Shown piece by piece: positions 52,666 through 61,906 of a stretch of 64,000 bases of DNA (positions within the stretch are counted from its first letter, which is position 1; each line of letters opens with the position of its first letter). The notes beneath the pieces are model-generated. The model did not search any database. It saw only the letters and a list, made by a program, of their open reading frames with translations, and was not told where the DNA came from. Source of the stretch: Namhaeicola sp039714555 (lineage in GTDB: Bacteria; Bacteroidota; Bacteroidia; Flavobacteriales; Flavobacteriaceae); contig JBDLJB010000006.1 in the NCBI GenBank assembly GCA_039714555.1, forward strand, positions 62,001 to 126,000, given 5' to 3'. Position numbers and translations under genes: made by a program.

Positions 52666-53814
52666 TTATTCGAACAGCCATAAAATTGCTTCTTTAAAAT
52701 TATCTCTCCAAAGCTTTTCATTATGCATTCCATCTGGCACTATTTTAGAAAATAAATGATTGTTTTTAAATCCATTATTCTTCAATAGATCAATTACAGT
52801 GTTCATATCTTTTGCAGTTTGGTTGATTTCACTAAGAATAACATTATTTCCTTCTTTACCTCCAGCTAAAAAGAAAACCTTTGAATTTTGTAGATTACCA
52901 TTTGTTTTAGCATAATCAAAACTTTCGTATGAAAACCAAAAAGAAGGTGAAAACACCCCTACTTTTCCAAAGATTTCAGAATATTTCAACCCTGCATAAT
53001 AAGAGATCAATCCCCCCATTGAACTACCAATAATTGCAGTATTTTCTTTATTAGATAAGGTTCGGTAATTTTTATCTATATGAGGCTTTAGATTTTTTGT
53101 AATAAATTCAACATACGCATCACCTTCACCACCACCATATTTATTATTTTTCCAGGGAGAATATTCATCCATTCTTTTTTCTCCTCCATTATCAATTCCT
53201 ATTACAATAAACCCATTTCCATTTTCATTAAATATTTCATTCAAGGATTCATCTACTTCCCATTCTCCTGCATATGATGTTTCAATATCAAATAAATTTT
53301 GACCATCATGCATATATATTACCGGATATGACTTTTTTGAACTATCATATTTTGGTGGTAGATAGATCCATATTTTTCTTCTTCTATCTAATTGTGGGAT
53401 ATAAAAATCTTCAGATAATATAAAAACATTTTTAGCAGCAGTTGATTTTTTTGAAGAGGTCTCTATCCAGTTAGAAATACTAATTTTTATGGTGTCTTTT
53501 TTACTACTATAAGTGTAAGTTCTATTATCTATATTAGTTCCTTCATTATCAGCTTCTACAGTTTCCCAAGAACCTTTAGTGAATTTAAAATTTATTGTAT
53601 TAATTTGTTTTGGTAATGTGATGGAGTAGGTGTTTTTATTTTGATAAAGTTTATATTTTACTTGCCCACCTGTCCATCCTTCAAAATCACCCGATATATA
53701 AATTGAAGTATTTTTTGGCGTATTTTCAGGAAGGTTATTTATCACAAATGTTACTTGCGCATAAAAAGTTGAAGTAATTAAAAGGAAAAAAATAAAAAAA
53801 TATCTAATTTTCAT
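52666..53814 (-). CDS. Secreted esterase-D-like hydrolase with N-terminal starch-binding-like domain
   Basis: 382 residues, signal peptide to about 20. Residues 22-117 resemble a CBM20/CBM48 beta-sandwich (ISGDFEGWTGGQVKYKL and INTINFKFTKGSWETVEADN). Residues 125-382 are an esterase-D alpha/beta-hydrolase with S265 in IIGSSMGGL and a histidine in PDGMHNEKLW. Enzymes of this fold deacylate carbohydrates or act as enterochelin-type esterases. Placement inside the maltodextrin operon suggests it removes acyl groups from glucans or a glucan-like substrate; this is inference. Confidence 0.82.
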   Translation of the reverse strand: MKIRYFFIFFLLITSTFYAQVTFVINNLPENTPKNTSIYISGDFEGWTGGQVKYKLYQNKNTYSITLPKQINTINFKFTKGSWETVEADNEGTNIDNRTYTYSSKKDTIKISISNWIETSSKKSTAAKNVFILSEDFYIPQLDRRRKIWIYLPPKYDSSKKSYPVIYMHDGQNLFDIETSYAGEWEVDESLNEIFNENGNGFIVIGIDNGGEKRMDEYSPWKNNKYGGGEGDAYVEFITKNLKPHIDKNYRTLSNKENTAIIGSSMGGLISYYAGLKYSEIFGKVGVFSPSFWFSYESFDYAKTNGNLQNSKVFFLAGGKEGNNVILSEINQTAKDMNTVIDLLKNNGFKNNHLFSKIVPDGMHNEKLWRDNFKEAILWLFE

Positions 53815-53818
53815 TTTA

Positions 53819-55684
53819 CTATTTAAGTTTAGTAGTAAGAATAATAATACCTTTTGAATTAAATTTCATTTGATCATTCCAAATAAATACTTCATCAGAA
53901 ATAACATTTTTTAATTTTTTGCCATTTATGCCAATTTCTTCAAATCTATCCAGATCTAAAATCATTGGGGAATCATTTTTATTAATGATCATTACAACAA
54001 CCTCACTTTTTATAGTTCTAAAAAGCACATAAATACCATCTTTGGGAGAAAAATGTATGGTTTTTCCTTTATGAATGGCTTCACTTGTTTTACGATAATT
54101 AAGGATCTTTTGTAAAAAGGATTTCATTTCTTTTTGATCTTTAGTTAATCCTTTTCCTGTAAAACCATTAATTTTATCACCTTTCCAACCTCCCGGAAAA
54201 TCGGTTCGTATTAAACCATGGTCTCCAGGTTTGGCACTATTTTCCAATAAAATTTCAGTTCCGTAATATATTTGTGGAATTCGAGGCAGAGTAAGCATAT
54301 AGCCTAAAGCCATTTGCGTTAGAACAACATTTTCTTTAAATTCAGTATAAACTCTATTTTTATCGTGATTGTCAAGAAATATCATTATATCTTTAGGTGT
54401 AGTATAAGCAAAATCATTAGCCAAACCTTCATACATTTTCACCAATCCGGTTCCCCATGATTCTTCTTCATTTAAGCCATCAACAATTGCTTTTTGCATT
54501 GGAAAATCCATCGATGATCTTAAATTTGACTGATAACCATCCTTATTATTTGAACCTTGTTGCCAATAACCTACCAACAGCGGATTATAACTCCATTCTT
54601 CGCCAACAATGCTAAAATCAGGATATTCGTTCATAATAGCGCCGGCCCATTGTGACATAAAATCTTTATCAGGATAAGGATAAGTATCTTGCCTTATTCC
54701 TTGTAATCCTAAAGTTTCAACCCACCAAATGCTATTTTGAATAATGTATTTGGCCATAAATGGATTTTCTTGATTAAGATCTGGCATAGCACTAACAAAC
54801 CAGCCTTTTGACATTAATTTTTTATCTTTTTGAGAAGCGTATAGGTCTTGATTGGTAGTTCTTCGGTGATTTGTAACTGTTAAGTTATCTTTTAATTCTT
54901 CCTGAAAGTTTATCCAATCATCAAAAGGAAGATCTTTCATCCACCAATGCTCACTTCCACAGTGGTTTGCAACTTGATCCATGATTAATTTTATTCCTTT
55001 TTCTCTTGCAATTTCACTTAAACTAATATATTCTTCCATGGTTCCAAATCTAGGATCAACTTGATAAAAATCGGTCATGGCATAACCATGATATGAACTT
55101 TGAGGCATATCATTGGTTAACACAGGTGTTGGCCATATAGCTGTAAACCCCATTTCATGAATATAATCAAGGTGTTTTGTAATTCCCTCAATATCACCAC
55201 CATGCCTTGCATAATCATGTTTTCTATCGATTGTTTTTTCTTTCATTCCTGAATTGATATCATTTTCAGGATTTGCATTTGCAAAACGATCGGGTGTAAT
55301 TAAATAAATTACGTCCGAACTATCAAAACCTTTTCTTTTTGTAGAATTCTCTTCACGTTGTTTTAGTTCGTAGGTATAACTTAATTTTTTAGAATTACCA
55401 TTTTTAAAGTTGATTTCAAATTTTTTAGCGTTAGCAACTTTTGACAGATCGAGATTTAAAAAAATATAATTCGGATTATCACTTTTTGAAATACTATCTA
55501 AAATAACATTTTTGTCTGAGATTTCAGGTTCAGTATGCTCAATGTTCTTACCATAAACCATTAGTTGAAGTTTGGTATTTTTCATACCAACCCACCAATA
55601 CGGAGGTTCTACTTTTTGGATTTCTTGAGCATTTATCATTAATATATTAAAAATTAAAAAAAGTAAAAAAATTGTTTTTTTCAT
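53819..55684 (-). CDS. susA: GH13 neopullulanase/cyclomaltodextrinase (SusA-like)
   Basis: 621 residues, signal peptide to about 20 (LMINAQ). An N-terminal immunoglobulin-like domain (about 22-110, VEPPYWWVGMKNTKLQLMVYG) precedes the barrel: D333 (GIRQDTYPY), E362 (VGEEWSYN) and an aspartate in DNHDKNRV. This arrangement is that of Bacteroides SusA, the periplasmic enzyme that cuts imported maltodextrins. It starts 107 bp after the GH65 gene, with a weak 5-bp hairpin (55770-55782) between, so it may be less tightly coupled to the cytoplasmic genes. Confidence 0.92.
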   Translation of the reverse strand: MKKTIFLLFLIFNILMINAQEIQKVEPPYWWVGMKNTKLQLMVYGKNIEHTEPEISDKNVILDSISKSDNPNYIFLNLDLSKVANAKKFEINFKNGNSKKLSYTYELKQREENSTKRKGFDSSDVIYLITPDRFANANPENDINSGMKEKTIDRKHDYARHGGDIEGITKHLDYIHEMGFTAIWPTPVLTNDMPQSSYHGYAMTDFYQVDPRFGTMEEYISLSEIAREKGIKLIMDQVANHCGSEHWWMKDLPFDDWINFQEELKDNLTVTNHRRTTNQDLYASQKDKKLMSKGWFVSAMPDLNQENPFMAKYIIQNSIWWVETLGLQGIRQDTYPYPDKDFMSQWAGAIMNEYPDFSIVGEEWSYNPLLVGYWQQGSNNKDGYQSNLRSSMDFPMQKAIVDGLNEEESWGTGLVKMYEGLANDFAYTTPKDIMIFLDNHDKNRVYTEFKENVVLTQMALGYMLTLPRIPQIYYGTEILLENSAKPGDHGLIRTDFPGGWKGDKINGFTGKGLTKDQKEMKSFLQKILNYRKTSEAIHKGKTIHFSPKDGIYVLFRTIKSEVVVMIINKNDSPMILDLDRFEEIGINGKKLKNVISDEVFIWNDQMKFNSKGIIILTTKLK

Positions 55685-55791
55685 CTTTGAATTGGTTATG
55701 ATTTTAATTTCTTATTCCCTCTCAACCATCTGGTAAAATAACAAAGACTTATATTTTAATTTTATAAATCTTGAGTCTCAAGTTTTTTAAT

Positions 55792-58095
55792 TTAAATAGT
55801 TACTAATTCATTAGAAGTCACTATTATTTTTTTGCCGTGTACCATTATTTCGATTGGTGTTTCCGATTCATTTGTAAATTTACAACCCTTATGACTTTTA
55901 AATATTTTTAAAGTAGTGCCTCTAAAATTGATTTTAAATGAATAGGATTTCCATTCTTTTGGAATTTGAGGTGCAAAAGATAATATACCATCAAAATTAC
56001 GCATACCACCAAATCCCTGAACTATTGAAAGCCAGGTTCCTGCCATACTGGTAATATGTAAACCTTCATGAACTTCACGATTATAATCATCTAAATCTAA
56101 TCTTGCTGTACGCAGATACATTTCATAGGCCTTTTCAATTTTATCTATTTTAGCAGCTAAAATTGAATGCACACACGGTGATAAAGATGATTCATGAACT
56201 GTTAAAGGTTCATAGAAATCAAAATGATTTGTTATTTCTTCTTTTTCAAATTGATTTTCAAAGAAGTAAATTCCCTGTAAAACATCAGCTTGTTTGATAT
56301 AAGGCGAACGTAAAATTCTATCCCAAGACCATTTTTGATTGATTGGCCTTTCAGATTTTGATAATTCAGCAACAGGAATTAATTCTTTATCTAAAAATCC
56401 GTCCTGTTGTAAGAATACATTGTGTTTTTCGCTAAAAGGAAAATACATCATATTTGAAACCTCTTTCCATTTAGTTAGTTCATTTTTATTTAGAAAAGTT
56501 TTGGCTACAATTCTATTAAAATCTTCTTCATAATTATTTTTTAGAATATCTAAATTTTCTAATGTATATTCCATACACCATTTAGCTAAATAATTGGTAT
56601 AGAAGTTATTATTTACATTATTTTCATACTCATTTGGCCCGGTTACTCCTAAAATTACAAACTTATTTTTTTCTTTTGAGAAAGTAGCGCGTTGATTCCA
56701 AAAACGAGAAATGGCAATCATAACTTCCATACCATATTCAGGAATATAACTATAATCATCAGTATAATTTACATAATTGTAAATGGCGTAGATCATAGCA
56801 CCATTTCGATGGATCTCTTCAAAGGTAATTTCCCATTCGTTATGACATTCTTCCCCATTCATGGTTACCATTGGGTAAAGTGCAGCACCGTTTTTAAACC
56901 CTAATTTTTCAGCATTTTCAATGGCTTTATCCAATTGATTATAACGGTATAACAATAAATTTTTAGCTACATTTTTATCTTTGGTACTCATGTAAAACGG
57001 AATACAATAGGCTTCTGTATCCCAATAAGTACTTCCACCGTATTTCTCACCGGTAAATCCTTTAGGTCCTATATTTAATCTTGAATCTTCGCCCAAATAA
57101 GTTTGATTTAATTGAAAGATATTAAACCTTATGGCTTGTTGTGCTTTGATATCACCTTCAATAACAATATCAGCAGTTTCCCAAATCTTTTCCCAGGATC
57201 TTTTTTGTTTTGATAATAACTCATCAAAACCAATAATTGCCGCTTTTTGAAGTACTTTTTCAGATGAAAAAATTAACTCTTCTTTGGCATGATTCATGGA
57301 TTGGGTATAGCCACCATATTTATAAATGGTGAAAGTATCACCTTGTTTTACTTCTGTTTTGTATTTATATGCAATACTTTTTTCCTCTTTTATAACTTCA
57401 GAAGGGAGGGTTATTCCGAATTCGTTTAAAGAAAATTCTACTTTCATTCCTGTACAAACATGAAATTCTGTTTTAAGGGTTTTGGAAAGTATATATGCTT
57501 CATTTTTTTCTTTTTCTATCTGCAATATTTCCCAAAAATATTCATCGTAGTTTGAATCTTCATTAACAATACCTGCATCTATATAAGGTATAAATTCAAT
57601 TTCACCACTAAAATTAATTGGTGTAATACTATATTTGATTGCACCAACTTCATTAATATCTAAACTCAAAAAACGTGTAGTGTTTACAATAACTTGATCT
57701 CCATTCTGTAATTCAGCCACAAACGATCTGGTTAAAACGCCTTCTTTCATATTGAGTTCGCGTTTATAATTAGATACTACACACTTATTTAGATCTAAAG
57801 GTCTTCCTTTAATATTTACGTTAATTCCAATCCAATTAGGAGCATTTAAAACTTTAGCAAAATATTCGGGATAACCATTTTTCCACCAACCAACTCTGGT
57901 TTTATCGGGGTAATAAATTCCACCAATATAACTACCTTGAAATGTTTCCCCACTATAATTTTCTTCAAAATTGGCCCGTTGCCCCATAGCACCGTTCCCA
58001 ATACTAAATATACTTTCGGAGGCTGTAACGTTTTCTTTGATAAAACCCTCTTCAATGATTGACCATTCGTTTGGGATGATATAATCTAGATTCAT
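55792..58095 (-). CDS. GH65 maltose phosphorylase-type enzyme
   Basis: 767 residues without signal peptide, so cytoplasmic. The N-terminal beta-sandwich opens IFSIGNGAMGQRANFEE; the (alpha/alpha)6 barrel carries the catalytic acid E489 in GVTGPNEYENNVNNN, close to E487 of the Lactobacillus brevis maltose phosphorylase, and KYGGSTYWDTEAYCIPFY. It phosphorolyses maltose to glucose and beta-glucose-1-phosphate. Beta-phosphoglucomutase encoded directly upstream uses exactly that product. Trehalose or kojibiose specificity cannot be excluded by sequence, but the operon favours maltose. Confidence 0.92.
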   Translation of the reverse strand: MNLDYIIPNEWSIIEEGFIKENVTASESIFSIGNGAMGQRANFEENYSGETFQGSYIGGIYYPDKTRVGWWKNGYPEYFAKVLNAPNWIGINVNIKGRPLDLNKCVVSNYKRELNMKEGVLTRSFVAELQNGDQVIVNTTRFLSLDINEVGAIKYSITPINFSGEIEFIPYIDAGIVNEDSNYDEYFWEILQIEKEKNEAYILSKTLKTEFHVCTGMKVEFSLNEFGITLPSEVIKEEKSIAYKYKTEVKQGDTFTIYKYGGYTQSMNHAKEELIFSSEKVLQKAAIIGFDELLSKQKRSWEKIWETADIVIEGDIKAQQAIRFNIFQLNQTYLGEDSRLNIGPKGFTGEKYGGSTYWDTEAYCIPFYMSTKDKNVAKNLLLYRYNQLDKAIENAEKLGFKNGAALYPMVTMNGEECHNEWEITFEEIHRNGAMIYAIYNYVNYTDDYSYIPEYGMEVMIAISRFWNQRATFSKEKNKFVILGVTGPNEYENNVNNNFYTNYLAKWCMEYTLENLDILKNNYEEDFNRIVAKTFLNKNELTKWKEVSNMMYFPFSEKHNVFLQQDGFLDKELIPVAELSKSERPINQKWSWDRILRSPYIKQADVLQGIYFFENQFEKEEITNHFDFYEPLTVHESSLSPCVHSILAAKIDKIEKAYEMYLRTARLDLDDYNREVHEGLHITSMAGTWLSIVQGFGGMRNFDGILSFAPQIPKEWKSYSFKINFRGTTLKIFKSHKGCKFTNESETPIEIMVHGKKIIVTSNELVTI

Positions 58096-58107
58096 TTTTT
58101 TTAATTT

Positions 58108-58761
58108 TTATACTATCAGTTTTTCAACAAAATCAATAGTTAATTCATTTGTACCATTTAATACAAAATCTGCTTCTTTTAATATTTTTTTTTCTCCAAT
58201 GCCAACACTTGTCATTTTAGCAATATTAGCTGCTTGTACTCCGGCAAGAGCGTCTTCAATTACTATACAATCAACAGGTTCTTTTTTTAACCTTTTTGCA
58301 GCAATTAAAAAAACTTCGGGATCAGGTTTAGCCTTTGATACATCATTGCCATCAACTATAGCAGAGAACCTCTCATATAAGCCAACTTTTTTTAATATTA
58401 ATGGTGCATTTTTACTCGCCGAGCCCAAAGCGTATTTTATATTTTTTTTATCTAAAAAGTTTAAAAGCTGATTAATTCCCGGGAGAATCTCATCAGCAGT
58501 CATTTGGTTAACATATTCTAAATACTCTTTATTTTTTTCATTTAAAAGGAGTTGTTTTTTGTTTTCAGATAGATCTACTTTACCAATACTTAATAAAATT
58601 TCCAGAGATCTTACCCTGCTTACACCTTTTAATTGTTCGTTCTGTTCTTCAGTAAAATCAAAGCCCAATTCATTGGCTAGATTTTTCCAGGCTAAGTAGT
58701 GATACTTTGCAGTATCAACAATAACGCCATCTAAATCAAATATAAATACTTTTTTATTCAT
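58108..58761 (-). CDS. pgmB: Beta-phosphoglucomutase
   Basis: 217 residues of the HAD superfamily. Motif I FIFDLDGVIVDTAKYHYLAW has the nucleophile and acid/base aspartates plus the cap-domain start typical of beta-PGM; motif II is in LGSASKN and motif IV in IVIEDALAGVQAA. It isomerises beta-glucose-1-phosphate to glucose-6-phosphate through the 1,6-bisphosphate. It overlaps the MFS transporter gene by eight bases and precedes the GH65 gene by 12, a tightly coupled uptake-phosphorolysis unit. Confidence 0.95.
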   Translation of the reverse strand: MNKKVFIFDLDGVIVDTAKYHYLAWKNLANELGFDFTEEQNEQLKGVSRVRSLEILLSIGKVDLSENKKQLLLNEKNKEYLEYVNQMTADEILPGINQLLNFLDKKNIKYALGSASKNAPLILKKVGLYERFSAIVDGNDVSKAKPDPEVFLIAAKRLKKEPVDCIVIEDALAGVQAANIAKMTSVGIGEKKILKEADFVLNGTNELTIDFVEKLIV

Positions 58762-60238
58762 TTGTATCTTCTACACGTAAGGTCAAAAATCCTGCTAAAA
58801 TCATGGCAAAACCTCCTACAATCAATGCATAAACAGGTTGGCTATTAAAAAGTGTTTTAACGATAAATCCAAGTATTGTTGCAGCTACTAATTGTGGGAT
58901 AACTATAAAGAAATTAAATACTCCCATAAAATACCCCATCTTTTTTGCTGGTAAAGCACCCGATAGCATTGCATAGGGCATTGATAGAATACTTGCCCAG
59001 GCAATTCCTACACCTACCATAGATAGAAGTAACAAATTAGGATCTTTAATAAAGTAGATAGAAATTAAACCTAATCCACCAAAAATTAAAGCAATAAGAT
59101 GAGTTACTTTTCGACTTGTTTTTTTAGCGATAACAGGTAATAAGAAAGCAACTAAAGCGGCAACTCCATTGTAAACCGTAAATAATACACCAACCCAATC
59201 TGCTCCTGTATTGTAAAGCTCAGAAGTTGTATCTGATGTATTGTAAATATGTCCCGTTACTGCTTGTGTAGTGTAAATCCACATAGAAAATAAAGCGAAC
59301 CATGAGAAAAACTGCACCCAAACTAATTGTTTCATTGTTTTAGGCATATTAAGTAAATCAGAAGTGATAGTAACAAAACTACTTTTAACACCTTTTTTTC
59401 TTAGAATAGACGCTATTATAAAGAGTAAACCAGTAGCTGTTATACCATAAGCTAAAATAAAAAGCGCTTTATCTAATTCTTTTTGCATTAAAAAAATTGT
59501 AAATAAAGAACCTATTAGCATCATGATAATTCCAACCTTTAGTTGTTTTTTATCATTAACATTTTCTGATACATAGGTGTCTTTTGGTTCATCATCCTGA
59601 AATGCTTCCAATTCTTCCGGAGAGTATTCTTTTGATTTGAAAACTGTCCAAAGTACTGCAAGCAAAAACACAATACCACCAATATAAAAAGACCATTTTA
59701 CAGAATCAGGAATTACACCTTCTGCAGCTGTATTGCTTATGCCAAACCAATTGGTCAAAACATAAGGTAGTATAGAACCTACGACAGCACCAACTCCAAT
59801 AAAAAAACTTTGCATAGCAAAACCTTCTGTGCGTTGTTCATTGTTGAGGTTATCTGCTACGAATGCTCTAAAAGGTTCCATAGAAATATTAATTGAAGCA
59901 TCTAAAATCCAAAGCATAACGGCCGCAACCCAAAGTGCAGGAGAATTCGGCATATAGAATAAAGCTGCTGTAGCTAATATTGCTCCAATTAAAAAGTAAG
60001 GCCTTCTTCTACCTAGTCGAGTCCATGTTTTATCACTAAAAAAACCAATGATTGGCTGAACGATCAAGCCGGTTAGGGGTGCTGCAATCCATAAAATGGG
60101 TATTTCATCAATACTTGCACCTAATGTTTCAAAAATCCGTGATACGTTTGCGTTTTGCAGTGCAAATCCAAATTGTATTCCAAGAAAACCAAAACTCATG
60201 TTCCAGATTTCCCAAAAACTGAGATGTCTTTTTTTCAT
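58754..60238 (-). CDS. MFS sugar (maltose-type) transporter
   Basis: 494 residues with about twelve membrane helices and a large cytoplasmic loop between helices 6 and 7 (about 205-235, EYSPEELEAFQDDEPKD). The start SFWEIWNMSFGFLGIQFGFALQNA and the loop DKTWTRLGRRRPYF are characteristic of the SLC45-like/GPH-related sugar transporters found in Bacteroidetes maltodextrin loci. It should bring maltose or short maltodextrins across the inner membrane for the GH65 enzyme. First gene of the leftward operon. Confidence 0.92.
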   Translation of the reverse strand: MKKRHLSFWEIWNMSFGFLGIQFGFALQNANVSRIFETLGASIDEIPILWIAAPLTGLIVQPIIGFFSDKTWTRLGRRRPYFLIGAILATAALFYMPNSPALWVAAVMLWILDASINISMEPFRAFVADNLNNEQRTEGFAMQSFFIGVGAVVGSILPYVLTNWFGISNTAAEGVIPDSVKWSFYIGGIVFLLAVLWTVFKSKEYSPEELEAFQDDEPKDTYVSENVNDKKQLKVGIIMMLIGSLFTIFLMQKELDKALFILAYGITATGLLFIIASILRKKGVKSSFVTITSDLLNMPKTMKQLVWVQFFSWFALFSMWIYTTQAVTGHIYNTSDTTSELYNTGADWVGVLFTVYNGVAALVAFLLPVIAKKTSRKVTHLIALIFGGLGLISIYFIKDPNLLLLSMVGVGIAWASILSMPYAMLSGALPAKKMGYFMGVFNFFIVIPQLVAATILGFIVKTLFNSQPVYALIVGGFAMILAGFLTLRVEDTNE

Positions 60239-60538
60239 GTGTTAATATTTATTGTTTTTAAATTGGTCACATGTTGTTCGCTGATAAACATTTTCCTTTG
60301 TTGGGAAAAACTTTATTATGCTCATTTCATGTTTTAAATTTTATATATACATACTTTTAAAAACAAGTATATAAATGAAATTCGTTTAAATAGAATGAAA
60401 GATTGATCAAACATTCAGTAATTAAAATAAATTATAATGTAAACAAATAAGTAAATTTACTTATTTGATAATGTGTGAAGTATATAAAAACAGTAAGTGT
60501 GAAATACTTATAATAATGGCACAAATATATAAATTTTT
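60239..60538. other. 300-bp gap between the LacI-type regulator and the MFS operon
   Basis: No gene is seen. The gap must hold the operon promoter on the minus strand, but no exact TAnnTTTG stands out; TATACTTG (near 60370) has one mismatch. It holds a perfect 24-bp palindrome (60444-60467) and a degenerate operator-like GATAAACATTTTCC (60283-60296, 9 of 14 with the susC operators). Confidence 0.5.
60444..60467. repeat. Perfect 24-bp palindrome
   Basis: CAAATAAGTAAA (60444-60455) followed at once by its reverse complement to 60467. It lies 71 bp past the regulator stop, without a T-run, so a protein-binding dyad is as likely as an RNA hairpin. Confidence 0.75.
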
Positions 60539-61582
60539 TTATTTATAAATTACTTTTGGAATTTTTTTAGTTGAATTTCTCAATATTAAATCTGTTTTTA
60601 TGACTTCAGTTTTACATTTATATTCGGCATCCTGATTATCAATTTCATCCAATAAAAGTTCTAAGGTTTTTTCACCCATTGTAAACCCATGTTGTGCTAT
60701 AGTTGTTAAGGAGGGAGAAGTGAAATCAGAAATCAATCCATTTGTAAATCCCATAATAGCTACATCATCGGGTACTTTTAACTCTTTTTTATGGGCAACT
60801 TTAATCGCTGTAGCAGCATAGATTTCATTTACAGCAAAAATTCCATCTGGAGGACTTGTTAATTCGAACAAATTCTTTATTTGATTTTCTATATTATTTT
60901 TTTCATCAATTTTTAAGACCAGGTCTTCATCAATTGGAAAATTATTTTCAAGAAGCGCCTTTATGTATCCTTTTTTTCGGTTAACACCTACCGAAACATG
61001 ATCAGGAGTTGTTAAAATGGCGATTCTTTTACAACCAATATTGATAAGATGGTTACAGGCTAAATATCCGCCACCAACATCATCAGTAATAACTTTATTG
61101 CAATTGATCTCATCGATAACTCTATCAAATAAAACCAAAGGTATTCCATTATTAATCAATTCTTTAAAATGGTTGTAGTTTCTTTTTTCTTCAGTTTCTT
61201 TAGCAACAGAAACTATGATACCATCGACAATACCATTGGCGAGCATATCCATATTTAATATTTCTTTTTCGTAAGATTCATTTGATAGACAAATCATCAC
61301 ATTATACCCTTTCTCATTGGCAATATGTTCAATTCCGCTTATAACTTTAGTGAAAAAATGGTGTACGATCTCAGGGATTATTAAGCCAATTGTTTTGGTT
61401 TTTTGATTGCGAAGATTTAAAGCTAAACTGTTGGGTTTATAGTGGTAGTATGCTGCAAAAGCTTTAATTTTTTCTCTAACCTCTTCACTTATCTCATGAC
61501 TATCTTTTAAAGCTTTTGAAACCGTTGAAATAGATACATCAAATTCTTTGGCAATTTTCTTTAGCGTTATCTTAGATTTCAT
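60539..61582 (-). CDS. LacI-family transcriptional regulator of the maltodextrin locus
   Basis: 347 residues. N-terminal helix-turn-helix ITLKKIAKEFDVSISTVSKA (4-23) with hinge helix (PNSLALNLRNQKT), then a periplasmic-binding-protein-like effector domain (GLIIPEIVHHFFTKVISGIE, IVSVAKETEE, VLFDRVIDEI, DDVAIMGFTNG). It is divergent from susC and upstream of the MFS operon, with two identical palindromic sites in the divergent gap. The effector is probably maltose or a related glucan product. Whether it activates or represses susC is not evident; the sites lie upstream of the likely susC promoter, which suits activation. Confidence 0.92.
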   Translation of the reverse strand: MKSKITLKKIAKEFDVSISTVSKALKDSHEISEEVREKIKAFAAYYHYKPNSLALNLRNQKTKTIGLIIPEIVHHFFTKVISGIEHIANEKGYNVMICLSNESYEKEILNMDMLANGIVDGIIVSVAKETEEKRNYNHFKELINNGIPLVLFDRVIDEINCNKVITDDVGGGYLACNHLINIGCKRIAILTTPDHVSVGVNRKKGYIKALLENNFPIDEDLVLKIDEKNNIENQIKNLFELTSPPDGIFAVNEIYAATAIKVAHKKELKVPDDVAIMGFTNGLISDFTSPSLTTIAQHGFTMGEKTLELLLDEIDNQDAEYKCKTEVIKTDLILRNSTKKIPKVIYK

Positions 61583-61729
61583 TTGCTAAAGTTATTAATT
61601 TTTTTTGAGTAAAGCATGTAAAAATATCGAGTAAATTACTTCCAATGGGCTTGTTTAAAATTCTCATTTTCAAAGTTATTTAACACATTTTTACGAATTT
61701 CAAAATTAAATGAAAAAAAATAATGATTG

Positions 61730-61743
61730 CGAAAACGTTTTCG
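61730..61743. promoter_or_regulatory. LacI-type operator 1
   Basis: CGAAAACGTTTTCG, a perfect 14-bp palindrome with central CG, the usual LacI/GalR operator form. It is identical to the site at 61762, 32 bp away, about three helical turns. Confidence 0.85.
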
Positions 61744-61761
61744 TAGAAAAAGTTATCAACA

Positions 61762-61775
61762 CGAAAACGTTTTCG
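61762..61775. promoter_or_regulatory. LacI-type operator 2
   Basis: CGAAAACGTTTTCG, the second copy. A possible susC -7 element TAAATTTA lies at 61815-61822, 39 bp downstream, which would place both operators upstream of the promoter core. The rest of the 324-bp gap holds no gene. Confidence 0.85.
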
Positions 61776-61906
61776 CAACATTATCAGTGATTTATATCAG
61801 TGTTAAGCTATTGTTAAATTTATAAATTCACACCGTGAAATATAAAAAAACGGTAAGTTTTTATTAAAAAATTAATGCTTTAAAAATTAAATTAATTTTA
61901 TTTTTT

